Assembly (NCBI GenBank): GCA_014898415.1
Contig: RCTD01000029.1
Span: 310,001-374,000, forward strand
Length of the DNA: 64,000 nucleotides
Origin: Stromatinia cepivora
Lineage: Eukaryota; Ascomycota; Leotiomycetes; Helotiales; Sclerotiniaceae
Direction: 5' to 3'
Shown here: positions 22,573-34,474 of the stretch, in pieces
Layout: each line of letters opens with the position of its first letter
Numbering within the stretch: position 1 is the first letter of the stretch
Position numbers and translations under genes: made by a program
The notes under the pieces: model-generated
Database searches by the model: none
What the model was told of the DNA's origin: nothing
The model's input: only the letters and a program-made list of their open reading frames with translations

Positions 22573-22983
22573 TTATTGATTAATGAATGGTTTTTGCTCT
22601 TGAGGGTTTCGGAAATAGGGGAATAGGTTTAACATGGGTTTGGGTTTGGGGCTGGGAAATGGTGTATTTAATAATAAATATGTTCGAATGAAACAACTTT
22701 CGCTCTTTCGTTTGTACAGGTTTTGGGATACCTTACAATGGTTATCTATACATTAATCTCGTTCTTCATTTTTCATGCTCCTTCCCCTTCTCCTTCTCCT
22801 CATACTTCATCCTCTCAATCTTTTTCTTTTCCCTTCGTTTCCATCTTCAATTTATTTGCCATTCTATGCTCTCTCGACAACTCCTGATGTCTTAAAATCC
22901 TCAACCTCTTATCCTCCTTCTGCTTCCTCATCAAATTCTCATGTACCACCGTCGCCAACCTCCTCTTCTTCCTCAATTTTTTG
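22573..22983. other. Convergent spacer, caleosin / pterin dehydratase
   Basis: No separate gene assigned. On the minus strand a Lys/Arg-rich open frame (RRLATVVHENLMRKQKEDKR) runs directly past the dehydratase stop in another frame. It may be chance low-complexity sequence or an alternative 3' exon. Confidence 0.4.
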
Positions 22984-24077
22984 CTATTTTTTCCCCCCGC
23001 CGATATCTTTCTCGTTTTCGACCTCACGAGCATGATTGAGAAATTCCTCGTTCTTGGTAATTTCAATTTCTTCGGGTACATCTTTTTGGTTTTCTTGTTC
23101 TTTGATTTCTTTGTATATTGCAGCTTGTTCGTCGCAAAATGTGGCCATGAGGATATCGGTGGAACTTAGACCGGGGAGATCATGTGTGGTCCAGCGGATG
23201 AATACTTTGTTGTAGATCTGGGGGAGTGTTAGATGGATGAGAAGAGTGGGAGGGGATGCTAGGAGACGCACGTTAACCCATTCTGGGTGATGTTTTTCTT
23301 GTTTGCTTTTTGCTGCTATAGCGCTCATGAAGTTCTGAGGGTTAATTGCTATATTAGTGACGTTGCTAACTTGGTTTCTCTTAAGGGGTGAAATATAGAG
23401 ATGGAAAGTAATAAGTATTGCCTGGTTTTCTTCGGGAAAGGGTATTCAGGAGGTTAATTGGATGATTACTTATCATCCCTACCCCCTTCCTAAGGAGATC
23501 TTCACACAAAACTCTAGCAAGCCCAACCAAAAGCCCTCCATCTAAACCCCCAAATACATATCCAAATCAAACATTTTCAGCACTCCAAAAAAAAAGAGGC
23601 ATTAAAAAAACTAACCCAAGTATCCTTAAACCCCTTAAACCTAAAAATCCTCCTCATCCCCATCCCATCAGACGTCAAAACCCATTTCCCACCATTTTCC
23701 TTCGAAAGGGGTTTAAGTGATTGCTGTATTGTGGTATCAGAAAGATTGGAAGAGTGTCCTGCTTCTCTGGAGGGTTTCCATTTTGGTAATTTGGAAGAGT
23801 GAGAAGTGATGTCTGTAGGAGGAGATAATGTGAGTTCTGGGGGTGTGTTCTCTTTTGGATGGGTATGCACTCTGGGAGTGGTATCCTCTTCTAAAGTGGC
23901 CTCTTCTCCCAAAGAGCACTCTTCTCCCGAGGAATCTGTCAGTGTGGGAAGTTTTAAACAGCGTACTTGGTATAAAGGATTAGATGGTAAAACTTTTGGA
24001 AAAGTTTTGTAGCGGGGTGTAAGCGTTAGGAAAGAGGGTAATGGGGGTTGGAGGACGTGACGTATGGAGAGATTCAT
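22984..24077 (-). CDS. Pterin-4a-carbinolamine dehydratase family protein
   Basis: PCD/DCoH-type enzyme; the known family dehydrates 4a-hydroxytetrahydropterin. Exons 23616-24077, 23272-23334 and 22984-23217 all join in phase 0, giving 252 aa. The long N terminus (MNLSIRHVLQPPLPSFLTLT) is basic and could target mitochondria. The PCD core is spread over all three exons: MRRIFRFKGFKDTW, then NFMSAIAAKSKQEKHHPEW with the active-site HHP, then IYNKVFIRWTTHDLPGLSST with the conserved THD. After the core comes an acidic Glu/Lys tail. Fungal family members are common, but their pterin substrate is unclear. The core boundaries are secure; the C-terminal end is less so, because another charged frame continues downstream. 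Confidence 0.88.
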
Positions 24078-24783
24078 GATTGCCTTGGGAGAAAGGGGGA
24101 AATGGACCAGAGGTGGAATGGTGCAAGCGGCGGAAACGAGGGGTTGTGGGATGGGGGATAGTCACGAGATAAGATTGTGGTTTCTGAGTCACGTGATATG
24201 TTCAGATTTCATATTTCACCATATTTCACCGTTGTATAAGCTAGATGCAACTTTTGCTCGGGACTTGAGAAGTTCTTTCCGGGGCTTGTATTGGGTTGAA
24301 TCGAGGGATAGAAAGTTACATTCCATATATCTCCTCAATGTTCTGCTCCTCAATCATTATGTCTCCGAACTCGGAAACGACATCGAAATCGGGATCGGGA
24401 TCGGGATGAAAAGATGGATTCATTCTCGCTTATCTGCGCTAACAGCGACTAGGTATCTAAGCTTAAATGGAAGACGCTTATGTCAGCAACGATCTTGGTC
24501 TCCTCTTAAACTTCCCACAACCCAATATTTTATTTTTGAACATTATTTCATCTTATTCATACAATAATACTTTTAATTCATTCGTATTCAACGTTTTGAT
24601 TCTTTTCTTCTCAATAAAATACTTCAAGTTATTCATTCGTACATAATTTATAACTACTTTATTCCTTTCTAGATATTCAATACCCAATTCTTCCATTCAT
24701 CCTATTTATAATATCTACCTCAATTCCTTTCTACTTAATACCTGAATCACTCAACCTCCCATTCCTATACAACTTCTTCAATC
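24078..24783. promoter_or_regulatory. Divergent promoter, pterin dehydratase / DUF7730-like
   Basis: About 700 bp between divergent start codons. The right half is strongly pyrimidine- and AT-rich with repeated TTCATTC-like words, typical of a fungal leader. No specific site assigned. Confidence 0.5.
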
Positions 24784-25920
24784 ATGAATGTTAGGAAGCA
24801 AAAAGCCTTGTTTTCGGGGGAAGACTCCAGATTTGAAGTGTCAATTACTCGTAGGCATAGTATCACTGACATATCTTCGGAAGTTATAGTGTGGGGAAGG
24901 GAGGAATCACCCGCGATTGGATCTCAAATTACTCGCAGACATAGTGTCATCGGCTACCAGGACCTACCTTCGGAAGCTGTATTGTGGAGAAGGGAGGAAT
25001 TATTTGGGAAAAAATCTCGAATTCCTCTGCTTCATATCACCATCCCTCCAATTCAGACCAATCCAGTACCGAAGACAAGAACAGAGATAGAAAGTGCGAA
25101 TTTCCAAGAACCGCAGTACGAAACGGCCTCTCTAATGGGTGTTCCTCCTGAAATTCGCGAGATAATCTATGCCTACATATTCCCATCCAAATTTTATCTG
25201 GCGCCTTACTATGAAGCGCCACAAAAAACATCTTGGAAATTTGATCTCGAGCCAATTTTATATGCATATGGCAATCGATCTTCATATGATACGATGAATT
25301 TAGCTTTTCCGAACTGTCAGGCTTTTGGTTCATCTTTCTTGAGAGTTCATTCGCAAATCTATCGGGAAGCCAAGGAACTTTTCTGGAAACGTGCCCTCTT
25401 TGTTTTGCCGACCCCATTTCGTGCAATCGATGCACTTGAATCCATAGGTCAAGATTTCATCAAACATATCACGCATATCGAACTTCATGTAAGATCTTTC
25501 GACTTTCAGTACTGGGAAAATTCAGGTATTTGTCCCGCAATTTCAATCATGAACTCACTAGCTCGACACGGACAATTACAAGCAATAAATCTAGTGATAG
25601 AACATCTCATGCTTGGCTACATTATACGCGATCTACTGAGAAAAACTGCCTCCGAGAAAGCGCGCAGATTCTATGGCACTTTAAGGTTTTTATGTAGTCT
25701 ACAAACTTGGAGATGTGATAGAGGTTTTAGAATTACTGGTGGCGCGAGCTATGAAGAGATACTGAAGAACATTCCTGGGAATTCTGGTATGACTATTCAG
25801 AGTTTAATGTATGTTGTTGAGAAATTACATGCGGCTTGGGGTGGAACATTTTATGTAGGGGATACAATGGCCTGGCAGAATGGCCGTTATGTTTACAGAG
25901 CCCCCCCAAGCCATCTTTGA
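24784..25920 (+). CDS. DUF7730-like fungal protein
   Basis: Single-exon gene, 378 aa, from the ATG at 24784. The block ASLMGVPPEIREIIYAYIFP, followed by FLRVHSQIYREAKELFWKRA, is the F-box-like helical region seen in the large fungal DUF7730 family, whose biochemical role is unknown. The N terminus holds two degenerate repeats: ITRRHSITDISSEVIVWGREE near 22-42 and ITRRHSVIGYQDLPSEAVLW from about 49, suggesting an internal duplication. No signal peptide or membrane segment is seen. It could be a substrate-recognition protein, but that is only an analogy with F-box proteins. Confidence 0.75.
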   Translation: MNVRKQKALFSGEDSRFEVSITRRHSITDISSEVIVWGREESPAIGSQITRRHSVIGYQDLPSEAVLWRREELFGKKSRIPLLHITIPPIQTNPVPKTRTEIESANFQEPQYETASLMGVPPEIREIIYAYIFPSKFYLAPYYEAPQKTSWKFDLEPILYAYGNRSSYDTMNLAFPNCQAFGSSFLRVHSQIYREAKELFWKRALFVLPTPFRAIDALESIGQDFIKHITHIELHVRSFDFQYWENSGICPAISIMNSLARHGQLQAINLVIEHLMLGYIIRDLLRKTASEKARRFYGTLRFLCSLQTWRCDRGFRITGGASYEEILKNIPGNSGMTIQSLMYVVEKLHAAWGGTFYVGDTMAWQNGRYVYRAPPSHL

Positions 25921-27843
25921 ATCGGTAGCAAGTTAAGGTGGATTCTTGATGGAAATTTGATCTTGAGAATGCAGCAGCTTGGGAGAATGGTCGTAATGAC
26001 TAACAAAACTCCATCCGGACCACAATTGAACCCCTCAGATTATATTACAGGTCTGACTCAAAAGATCCGATTAGAGATACGAATCCCTACCTGGATTATT
26101 CCTCTTCTTTGGAACTCTCTAGCTATGAACGACCACATTCTTACCTTCCTTGGCCAATGGTATAACCTGAAATTGCTAGGCAAAACCATAAATGCTTTTA
26201 GCAACGGCAATAGAAAAAGGACTGCAGTGTTTGATTCGTCAAAACTTGTGGCTTTTACTCAGCTCATTACCTGATTGCAAATCTCGATCAAAAGTCCAAC
26301 TACATATCATTTATTGAGAGAAGAGGGCAAAGAACCACTTGCAATTCCAGATCAAACGATTTTCTTGTCTACCACCGCCACCTCCTTGAGACTCCTTCAT
26401 CACCGCCTACTTCTACCACTACCTTCTCCTCGCCACCGTCTACTTGTATCATCGCCTCTGCCAACGTGTACTTCTACCACAGCTTCATCCCCTCATCAGT
26501 CAATATAATTCTATATATTTGATTGGACTTCTCGGATAATGCCTCATCCCAATCTCTGGTTCTGGCTAGTCTCTTTCGAATTAGGCATTTTTGATAACCA
26601 CTGTCGTTTCATCTCCTCCTCGTCCTCGCCGACTTCTCCAAAAGCTTAAATATTTCTATCGATCAACATAACCTCACAAAATCGACACTTATTCACTATT
26701 ATGCCGAAGCTAGCTCCTTCGGAATATTCTTATATTATCATTTTAATAATCTCCAGCTCTCTACGAATTAGAACTTGACGCCAGCCTGGACTTCTGCGAT
26801 AGATCTCCTTCGACGACTTATAAATGCAGCTGGATAATCATAGGGTTTTAGTGGATTTTACATTTTGGATACCTGGCGATTAGAGGCACTTGGTGTAACT
26901 TCGTCATCCAAGTTAGCCCTCTGGTTAATTTGAGGATGGATGTTTGTTCGCCGCTAGGAATTGAATAGTGTTGGTTTCATTCGCATTTGTTTAGAATAGA
27001 GAATTTTGATAGTTTCGAGGAAGACATGTTATTGGATAGATAGATGGACGGTAATAAAGAATAGAAATAATCTTAACATAACATCATACATTACATACCA
27101 TGGGATAAGCCCACTAGCTTAATCACTCTGTTTTGATATATCGGTTCCCCCTCCTGCGCCTCACTTCTTAATCTTAGCTCCTTGAATTTTTCAACCCGTA
27201 AGCTTAAATCATTTGACTTAGAAAACCACCATAAAAAATCTAAATAACATCATTTCTACTCTATTCTACTACACTCAAAAATCCCAATAACGAACGACCC
27301 GAGCCACCTAGAATAAATACGCCTTCAGATTCACCATAAAATAAACGACTTTCATAGGGGCTAAGCTGGCTGAGCTCGAGCCAGATCCAATCCCGGGCTG
27401 AGCTCCATGGTAAAAGCCGGCTTCCGATAGGTTGTCGGAGACGGCCGAAATATGATCCACAAACAAACTTAACTTCTAATGCAATTGAGCAAGAAGCAAA
27501 CAAGTTAATTTAATGATAATACCTTTATTTAGATAGAACTTGGTCTCTGGATGAGGTTTTGAGGGGTTTACTTTTACTTTCACTTTTTATTTACTTTTTT
27601 ATTTATCTGTTGGTTTATTAGGTTGGAAGATTGAAGATTAGAAGATTGGAAGATTTCTGATTTATATTTGACCCCGATCTCAAATTTGTGTTGAGTTGAG
27701 GTTGACGTTTCAGATAAGCAAGCTCACCAGTGGACAAGCTAGACAAGCTAGACACCTCTCAGTAAAGATTCAAGATCAACCAGCAAGAATAACTCCTAAA
27801 TCTTGCACTCCTACACGGGAATCAAGATAGCAAGGCTCCCAAG
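25921..27843. other. Gene-free spacer
   Basis: About 1.9 kb without a supportable gene. Just after the DUF7730-like stop there is a weak echo of its last codons near 25966-25995 (CTTGGGAGAATGGTCGTAATG against CCTGGCAGAATGGCCGTTATG). A CAC/CTTC-rich low-complexity stretch lies at 26370-26500. The final bases form the guanine deaminase promoter. Confidence 0.45.
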
Positions 27844-29617
27844 ATGTCCTCCTCATCACTACAGAAACAGAAATCAACACGTAAACGACAGATTTTCCAT
27901 GGAACTTTTATTCATTGTAAAAGTCTGACGGAATTGGAGATTTTACATGATACGTATGTGTTTGTGGATGTGGATGGGGTTATTGTGAGGATTGCTCGTC
28001 GGGATCGTGGTGGCGGTGTGACGGATTTGAAGGAGGATGAGGGGAAGTTGGGTTGGGAGGATGTGAGGGAGGATGTGGAGGAATTGGGTTGGGATATGGA
28101 TACGGATACGAATACTGATTATGGGATTGAGTATATAAGTTCTTCGCGAGATGGAGAGGAAAGATTTTTCTTCCCTGGATTTATTGGTTAGTTTTTCTTT
28201 TTCTTTTCCTTTCTACTTTTGTTTGTTTCTTCATTCAAGGGAGAGATATCATAAATCTATCACGGAAAAAATATAATATCACGATAATCCTCACCTCAAA
28301 CACCACCCAACTAACAAACTCCCAGATACCCACATCCACGCGCCCCAATACCCCAACAGCGGCCTCTTTGGTTCCTCCACCCTCCTAAACTGGCTAAATA
28401 CGTACACCTTCCCCCTCGAATCCTCATTCACCTCTCTTCCCAAAGCTCACACCATCTACTCACGCGTAATCCAACGTACGCTATCGCATGGAACAACAAC
28501 CGCTGCGTATTACGCTACCATTCACGTAGAAGCTACAAATCTCCTTGCGGATTTATGTTTACGTTTTGGTCAGAGAGCGCTGGTGGGGAGATGTTGTATG
28601 GATTCTTCATCGGGGGCTAATCCCGATTATTATCGTGATGAGGATGCTAGTCAGAGTTTACAGAGATCGAAGGAATGTATTCAACATTGCGAGGAAATTG
28701 ATCCAGGAAGAGATCTCGTGACGCCTATTTTAACACCCAGATTTGCACCCAGTTGTTCGCGAGAATTAATGACTTCTCTGGGTGTATTAGCCACCGAAAA
28801 AAATCTCCCGATCCAAACGCATATTTCCGAGAATCGAGCCGAGATAAACTGGGTTGGAGAACTTTTCCCCGAATGCGCAAATTACGCCGCGGTATATGAT
28901 AAATATGGATGTTTAACCTCCAAAACGATCCTCGCGCACGCGGTACATATCTCAGAAGAAGAAGCAAATCTGATTAAAGAGAGAGGAAGCGGGATATCAC
29001 ATTGTCCGATTTCGAATTCGGCGTTGACGAGTGGAATGGCGAGGGTGAGGTGGATGTTGGATAGGGGGATTAATGTGGGGTTGGGGACGGATGTTAGTGG
29101 TGGATTTAGTGCGAGTGTGTTGGTGGCGGCGAGGGAAGCTAGTTGTGTTAGTAGGTGTGTAGCGGCTGGTATTGGGGGGATGGAGGGAGATGGAGAGGGA
29201 GATAGGGTGGGGAAGGGAAAGGGGGAAGGAAATGGAAGAGATTCGTTCACTGTACCAGAAGTTCTATATCTAGCCACGAGGGGCGGCGCAAAGGTAGTAG
29301 GAATGCAAGATTCAATCGGCGGGTTTGAGATAGGAAAATTATGGGATGCCCAACTTGTGGGATTAGGGAGACCACTTATGAAGAAAAATAGTGATGGGGA
29401 GTGGGAGGGTGAGGGTAAGGAGGAGGGTATGTGTAATGGCGTAAATGAACCAGCAGTACAACAATCGGCACAAGGACCCGTCGATATTTTCGGCTGGGAA
29501 ACTTGGGAAGAAAAGGTTGCGAAGTGGGTTTTTTGTGGGGATGATAGGAATACGGTGAGGGTTTGGGTTGGGGGGAGGTTGGTTTATCGGGGGAGGGAGG
29601 GAGGGGTAGATAGATGA
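27844..29617 (+). CDS. GUD1: Guanine deaminase
   Basis: Zinc amidohydrolase converting guanine to xanthine and ammonia in purine salvage and catabolism; cytosolic. Exons 27844-28186 and 28326-29617 join in phase 1 (GTTAGT...CAG), giving 544 aa. The metal-binding PGFIDTHIHAPQYPN opens exon 2 with His at 117 and 119. Other ligands and signatures follow: MDSSSGANPDYYRD, TPRFAPSCS, THISEN (His 280), LAHAVH (His 318), SHCPISN and GTDVSGG (Asp 370). Two low-complexity inserts are unusual: a Gly/Glu/Lys stretch after residue 390 and another near 455-485. The N-terminal 110 residues include an acidic Asp/Glu-rich segment (DMDTDTNTDYG). Confidence 0.94.
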
Positions 29618-30149
29618 TGGATTGTAGGGTTGTAGATTGTAGGTTATAGGGTTGGTATTGCAATGCAGTGCAGTGCTGTTCGATGAAATGAATGGAATGG
29701 AATGGAAGGGAATGGAATGAATGACTTGAATGAATGCAACTTTAACCGGGTTAGTTTGGATAGTGAAATTAGAAATGGAGAATTAGAATGAGAAAGGATA
29801 GGAAATATAAATAAGCACATAACACTCCTAAGCCCAATCATAAGAATAAGAATAACAATAAAATAGATTCACACCCATAAACAAGCCATAAGAACATCAA
29901 CTTTTGAGATTAAGAATTCAAAAACACAGTAATGAATGGATGAATGAATGTATCCGTATCCAACGCTCAATCCCATCGCTATCCCGTTGATGGCATCCCA
30001 GCCAGAAAAAACCTTCCAATTCCAATATTCCAATATATCCTTTTGAATCCAGTATTCAATTCGAAATTTTGATAGTAAACGCCTGATTTCCCATTTACCT
30101 ATCCATCCATCCATTCCCGATACTTTCCCCATCACCTGAGAACACTGAC
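29618..30149. other. Convergent spacer, guanine deaminase / GMC enzyme
   Basis: No gene seen. It contains irregular GGAATG repeats near 29690-29720 and AT-rich sequence that should hold both 3' ends. Confidence 0.5.
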
Positions 30150-32078
30150 CTACATCTCCTCCCGCTCATAACCCCCATAACCCTCATAGCCCCTCCCACC
30201 CCGCACACCCCCCACACAAAAATTACACCGCACCCCCGCACCCCTCAAAATCAACTCCGCCGCCTTCTCCGCCGCCGCCATAACCGCAAACTGCGGATTC
30301 ACCGTCACCGGCGCAATAATACTCGCATCCACCACATGAATATTTTTCGTCCCCACGACTTTCGTATCAACATCTACGCATTTCCCAAGTCGACAACTAC
30401 TACTCCAATGATTGACTTGTCCGCGTGCGTAGGCTGACCATGTCGTGATATACGTTTCGATTTCTTGGCGCGTGGCGTTTTGTGGGATGTTGAGAGGAGT
30501 CAGACCCGCGGCGGGGAGACCGGCGAATATATCGTGGATGAATTGTGATATATCTTGCGCGTCGCGCGGATGCGAATAATAGACGCTGGAGCTGGAACCG
30601 GGGATGAAGTTATCGTCGAGGATTACGGAGCCCGTGGAGAGGAGTCCGGATGTACCGTAGACGTTTAGAGTGATGGTGTGGTTGGAGGTGAAGTTTTGGT
30701 AGCCGGCTGTACCAATTGTGCCTTGCATACCGGCTTTGGTACCGTCGGCGTGCGAAATGGTGGTCCAGAAGACGGAGGTGGGGGATGCGAAGGTGTAGGG
30801 ACCGCTGCGGGAATTCAGATAGAGTTCTTTGTCTCTTGGTGGAGGGGACTCGTAGGAAAACTTGTAGGATTGTATGGATTCGCCTTCGAGTTCGATGAAT
30901 GTATTTGGGTTATCGAAAAGGCCGGTTCCGATCTCTGAGCTGATTATCCATTCGTCACTTGTGAGGTTGGGGGAGAGTTTCCCTGCGGAGTTGAGTCTGG
31001 AGAGGGTTGCTCCATCGCCGATTCCGGAGTACATAAGGAGTGAGGGACTGATAATGGCTCCAGCTGACAATATTACTCTTCCTGTTGATGTAACTGAAAT
31101 GAACGTCTCGACACCGTTGATTAGAGCTGTGACTCCTGTGGCTGTATCACCATCTCGTTCAACTCTTACTACGCGAACTCCATGTTGGAGACGGAAATTA
31201 CTGCGCTGAAGAGCAGATTGTAGATAAGTGGTAACAGGACCTCCTCTATCACCATTGGAGTAGAAAAAGATTGGGTATCCGAATACATCGGTTTTGTCAT
31301 CAGCTTGAGCATTGATATCCACATCTTTGTAACCTAATCTTTCGACTATCCATTTCCTGGCGGCATCGTATCCTGATTGAATATAACGGATGCCATCTTG
31401 AGAAGTAAGGTTCGTTGAAGGTTGTGTGTCGTATAAACGTTGGATAGCAGCATCCATGTTTTGGGAGTTCCACTAGATGTGGGGTTAACACCTTGATAAG
31501 TATTGAAATTGCAAAAGCTTATTACTTACTTCCTCAGGAAAGTATAAATCCCAATCCGAAGCCGGAGGCTCAAAGTGTAGTCCAGCGTTTATGGCCGAGC
31601 CTCCTCCGATAGTACAACCTCCATAAGCATGTACCTGATCTGAACTGCACATGAGACCTCCTCCAGTGGGATCCGAAAAGATTGTTGTGTAAAGTCCAGG
31701 TACATCAACTCTCGTAAGATTTGTACCATTTAACCATCCCTATCAAGAATCAGAAACCATAAATCATTTCCAACTTGGAAGTTAAACTTACCGGCCTCCT
31801 GGCATTCAAATCTCCACCCGTAACTCCATACGAAGGTCCACCACTTTCAAGTAACAAAGTCTTAAGACCTGCTTCTGCAAGTCGTGAAGAGACTGTAACA
31901 TGACAATTAACAAATGCACCTTTCTTTACACACAGCTCAAATACATACCAATAATGCCCCCAGGCCCAGATCCCACAACTATAACATCCCATTGCTCCTG
32001 AATCCAACTATTATTTTCCTGCCCCCAAACCGCACCTACCAATCCAGCAAAAAGAGAGATATGATTTAAGAGCTTCAT
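30150..32078 (-). CDS. Secreted GMC oxidoreductase, cellobiose-dehydrogenase-like
   Basis: FAD-dependent GMC-family enzyme, probably secreted. Exons 31949-32078, 31792-31892, 31530-31739 and 30150-31472 give 587 aa. The N terminus MKLLNHISLFAGLVGAVWG is a good signal peptide. The dinucleotide fold follows at once (WDVIVVGSGPGGIIVSSRLA), so there is no N-terminal cytochrome domain as in true cellobiose dehydrogenases. GGCTIGGGSAINAGLHF matches the GMC signature 1 region. The active-site region is VNHWSSSCRLGKCVDVDTKV with the catalytic His, and VNPQ supplies the partner Asn. A short Cys- and Gly-rich tail (VRCNFCVGGVRGGRGYEGYG) is unusual. The substrate could be a sugar or lignocellulose-derived compound, which sequence alone cannot decide. 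Confidence 0.9.
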
Positions 32079-33128
32079 GATGAATTCGACTTTGACTTTG
32101 AATGTTGGAAACGAAAAAACTCACAACAAACAACGAAGAGAATCACCTACCTTTATACACACAGCACACATACTTACACCAACTACTGTCTTGCATGACT
32201 TCACACAACACATCTGAACTGGCTCACCTGAACACTGGGCGCCAAGCCCTATTGCTGAAGAAAAAATCCCCCAAACGGTCTTTCTACAGTCATTCAACAG
32301 AAATCTCGTAGGTACATACTTTGGCTTCTAGTGGAATGCCGCATCCTATACGAGGTTCAGCCTGCCATGAGCCGTGCCATATGCTTATCACTTACCTAAC
32401 TGCCCAGGTAAACCCAGTTAAACTACCGTTGAACCCTCATTAACTTTAGCTGAAAAATATGCAATTACCGTATTAATGCCGTGCAACTTACTTGAAGCGT
32501 TCAACTATGGCGTAAGTTTCCCGTCTTTTTCGTGCTGATATGTGCTGATACGTTATACAAATGAAGTCATGGGCTTTTCGTATCCCTGAGTTAACCGTGA
32601 GAGCTTTGATTGCGGAGTAGAGGGTCCAAGTGGGGGGAATTGGCGTTGGGATTTATTCCGGGGTTTGGATTGACTCTGGGATTCTGTTTTCCGTCTTCTT
32701 GGGGGTTGGGTGGAATAAGGTGTTGGGACTGAAAGTACCATGTGGATGTTGATCGACGTCGAAATAAATTGTACCTGATGTTGGCAGGGGTCCAATACGA
32801 CCCTGAAGAATTTGGGACGAATGAAAGCCAAGATAAATGTCGTACCTCATGCTGCATCCACAGACGAATGGATATTGCCGGGTACGATTGGGTGAGTCGT
32901 ACAAGTCGAAAATTCATCGGAACAGCCATTCCGTGTGACACAGTTTCTTTCGTGCTCACAACTCAAACTTACCTATCCATGAACCAATATACAAAAGTGA
33001 AGATCATCTATTCGTCTAATCTTAAGACTTCCCAAACGCCGCCCAATGCAACCATCGTATTTTTGCTGTACATAATCCTACATTTCCCTATCATTTATGA
33101 TCCTTTATGTTCCTCTATGTCCCTACCA
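32079..33128. other. GMC promoter to MME1-like 3' end
   Basis: About 1 kb upstream of the GMC gene and downstream of the carrier. Open frames near 32591-33197 are overlapping, lack domain character and are not annotated. Nothing else seen. Confidence 0.45.
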
Positions 33129-34474
33129 TTATACAATCGATTCCTGATCCCGCTGCAAGTTGGAGTTTTCCAGTCGCTTCAGGATGTATTGGTATAATAC
33201 CAACATGCAACTACTTTGTGTACTCGTCCACACAAATCTAGGTCCTACTCCGCGAAACAAGCCTGCTATGCCTTCCGTCTTATAGATAAGTTTAAGGCCA
33301 GTTGGGACGGAAGATGTATCGAGAATGATGCTACCAGGACGCGGGGTATGCGTGGAAGGGGATGATGTGGATATCGATCTAATCTGATGCTTTATAGGTT
33401 TTGTAGATGTTGGCTTCGTACGGGTAGATTTAGGGGAGGCGTTCTTCGTAGACTTTGAGGTCTGCTTAGAAGTAGACTCAGGATCGGAAATGACTTGAGT
33501 TTGAATCCTTGTTTTCACAACATCCAGAGGACATGTAATTACTCCAGCCAAACCACCAGCTGCCGCTCCTGTTAGGAGTTCCAATGGCAATCCAATATCT
33601 CGGCTTCCCTTCCATTTCCTCGCCCAAGTTTGACCTTGCTCGTAGAATGCGAATTGTAATGCCGAAAATGGTAGGTCTCGAACGATTGTTGCTCTGTAAC
33701 CATAGAATAGCGCCGAGAACCCTTCTTGCTTAACTATTGTTCGGGCAGCATGTGCTGTGTTTTTGTAATTGTAGCCAGAGTTGAAAAATGGGTTATTGTA
33801 TCGTCCTTGGAGTTGTAGACGAGTTTTGAGGACTTCAGAAGGTACGTATACAATCGAGGCTGCAAAGTCGGCGACAAAACCTAGGATCATTAGAATGATA
33901 TAAATCAAACCTAGATTTCTCGGACTTACCACTGGATAAATAGGCAAACCATGGGGGAATGCCATTATCTATTAGATGCCTCTTACTGTACTCATATGTT
34001 CCAAAGAATATAATTGTGCCAGGAAAAGAACCAAGAAGAGCAGGAACCCATCCTCCATATAGTCCTCTCCGAATTCCTTCTTGTCGCAAAATCGTAGAAT
34101 ATGAGGACGATAATTTCGTATACTTTGGCGGAACATGTGGATCACCTTGTTGACGAGTTTTGACCGTATCCAAAGAATGCATAAGAAGATCCCCCGTGGT
34201 TCCACCAATTCCTCCCGCAATCATGGCCTACAAACAATCAGTAATTTGCCTGTAGACCAAAATCTACAAATCTCACATGTAAATATGGCGGTCGTCCCTC
34301 ATCTTCGACCTCTTTCTGTGCCATGGTTTTCGACCTGAGTATCCCGTTTCCAACTCTAACATTGACGTCCTCTTCCACTCCATTATCAACAATCCCAAAT
34401 TTGGTGCGATCTTCTGCTGGCGAACCTGCTGATCCGAAGGAAAACAGGTTGACAACACGAGAGGTCAGGGACAT
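33129..34474 (-). CDS. MME1: Mitochondrial carrier, MME1/YMR166C-like
   Basis: Six-helix solute carrier of the mitochondrial inner membrane; the closest yeast type I recognise is YMR166C (MME1, proposed magnesium exporter). Exons 34277-34474, 33930-34227 and 33129-33880 give 415 aa. Three carrier signatures are visible: HSLDTVKTRQQ, YVPSEVLKTRLQLQGRY and CPLDVVKTRIQTQV. The diagnostic RDLPFSALQFAFYEQ follows repeat 2. After the third signature comes a long Ser/Thr/Lys-rich insert of about 60 residues before the final helix pair, which is unusual for a carrier and should face the matrix. An ATG at 34324 would shorten the N terminus by 50 residues; I use the first in-frame ATG at 34474. Confidence 0.85.

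Noticed and set aside
25957..26508. Open frames after the DUF7730-like gene
   Set aside because: Start codons are poor and composition is low-complexity. A weak echo of the preceding gene's last codons is noted but too short to call a duplicate gene.
28583..29617. Starting guanine deaminase at 28583
   Set aside because: The metal-binding DTHIH motif lies upstream at the start of exon 2, so the gene begins at 27844 with an intron.
32591..33197. Several overlapping frames on both strands left of the carrier gene
   Set aside because: No domain-like composition, no matching splice signals and mutually overlapping.
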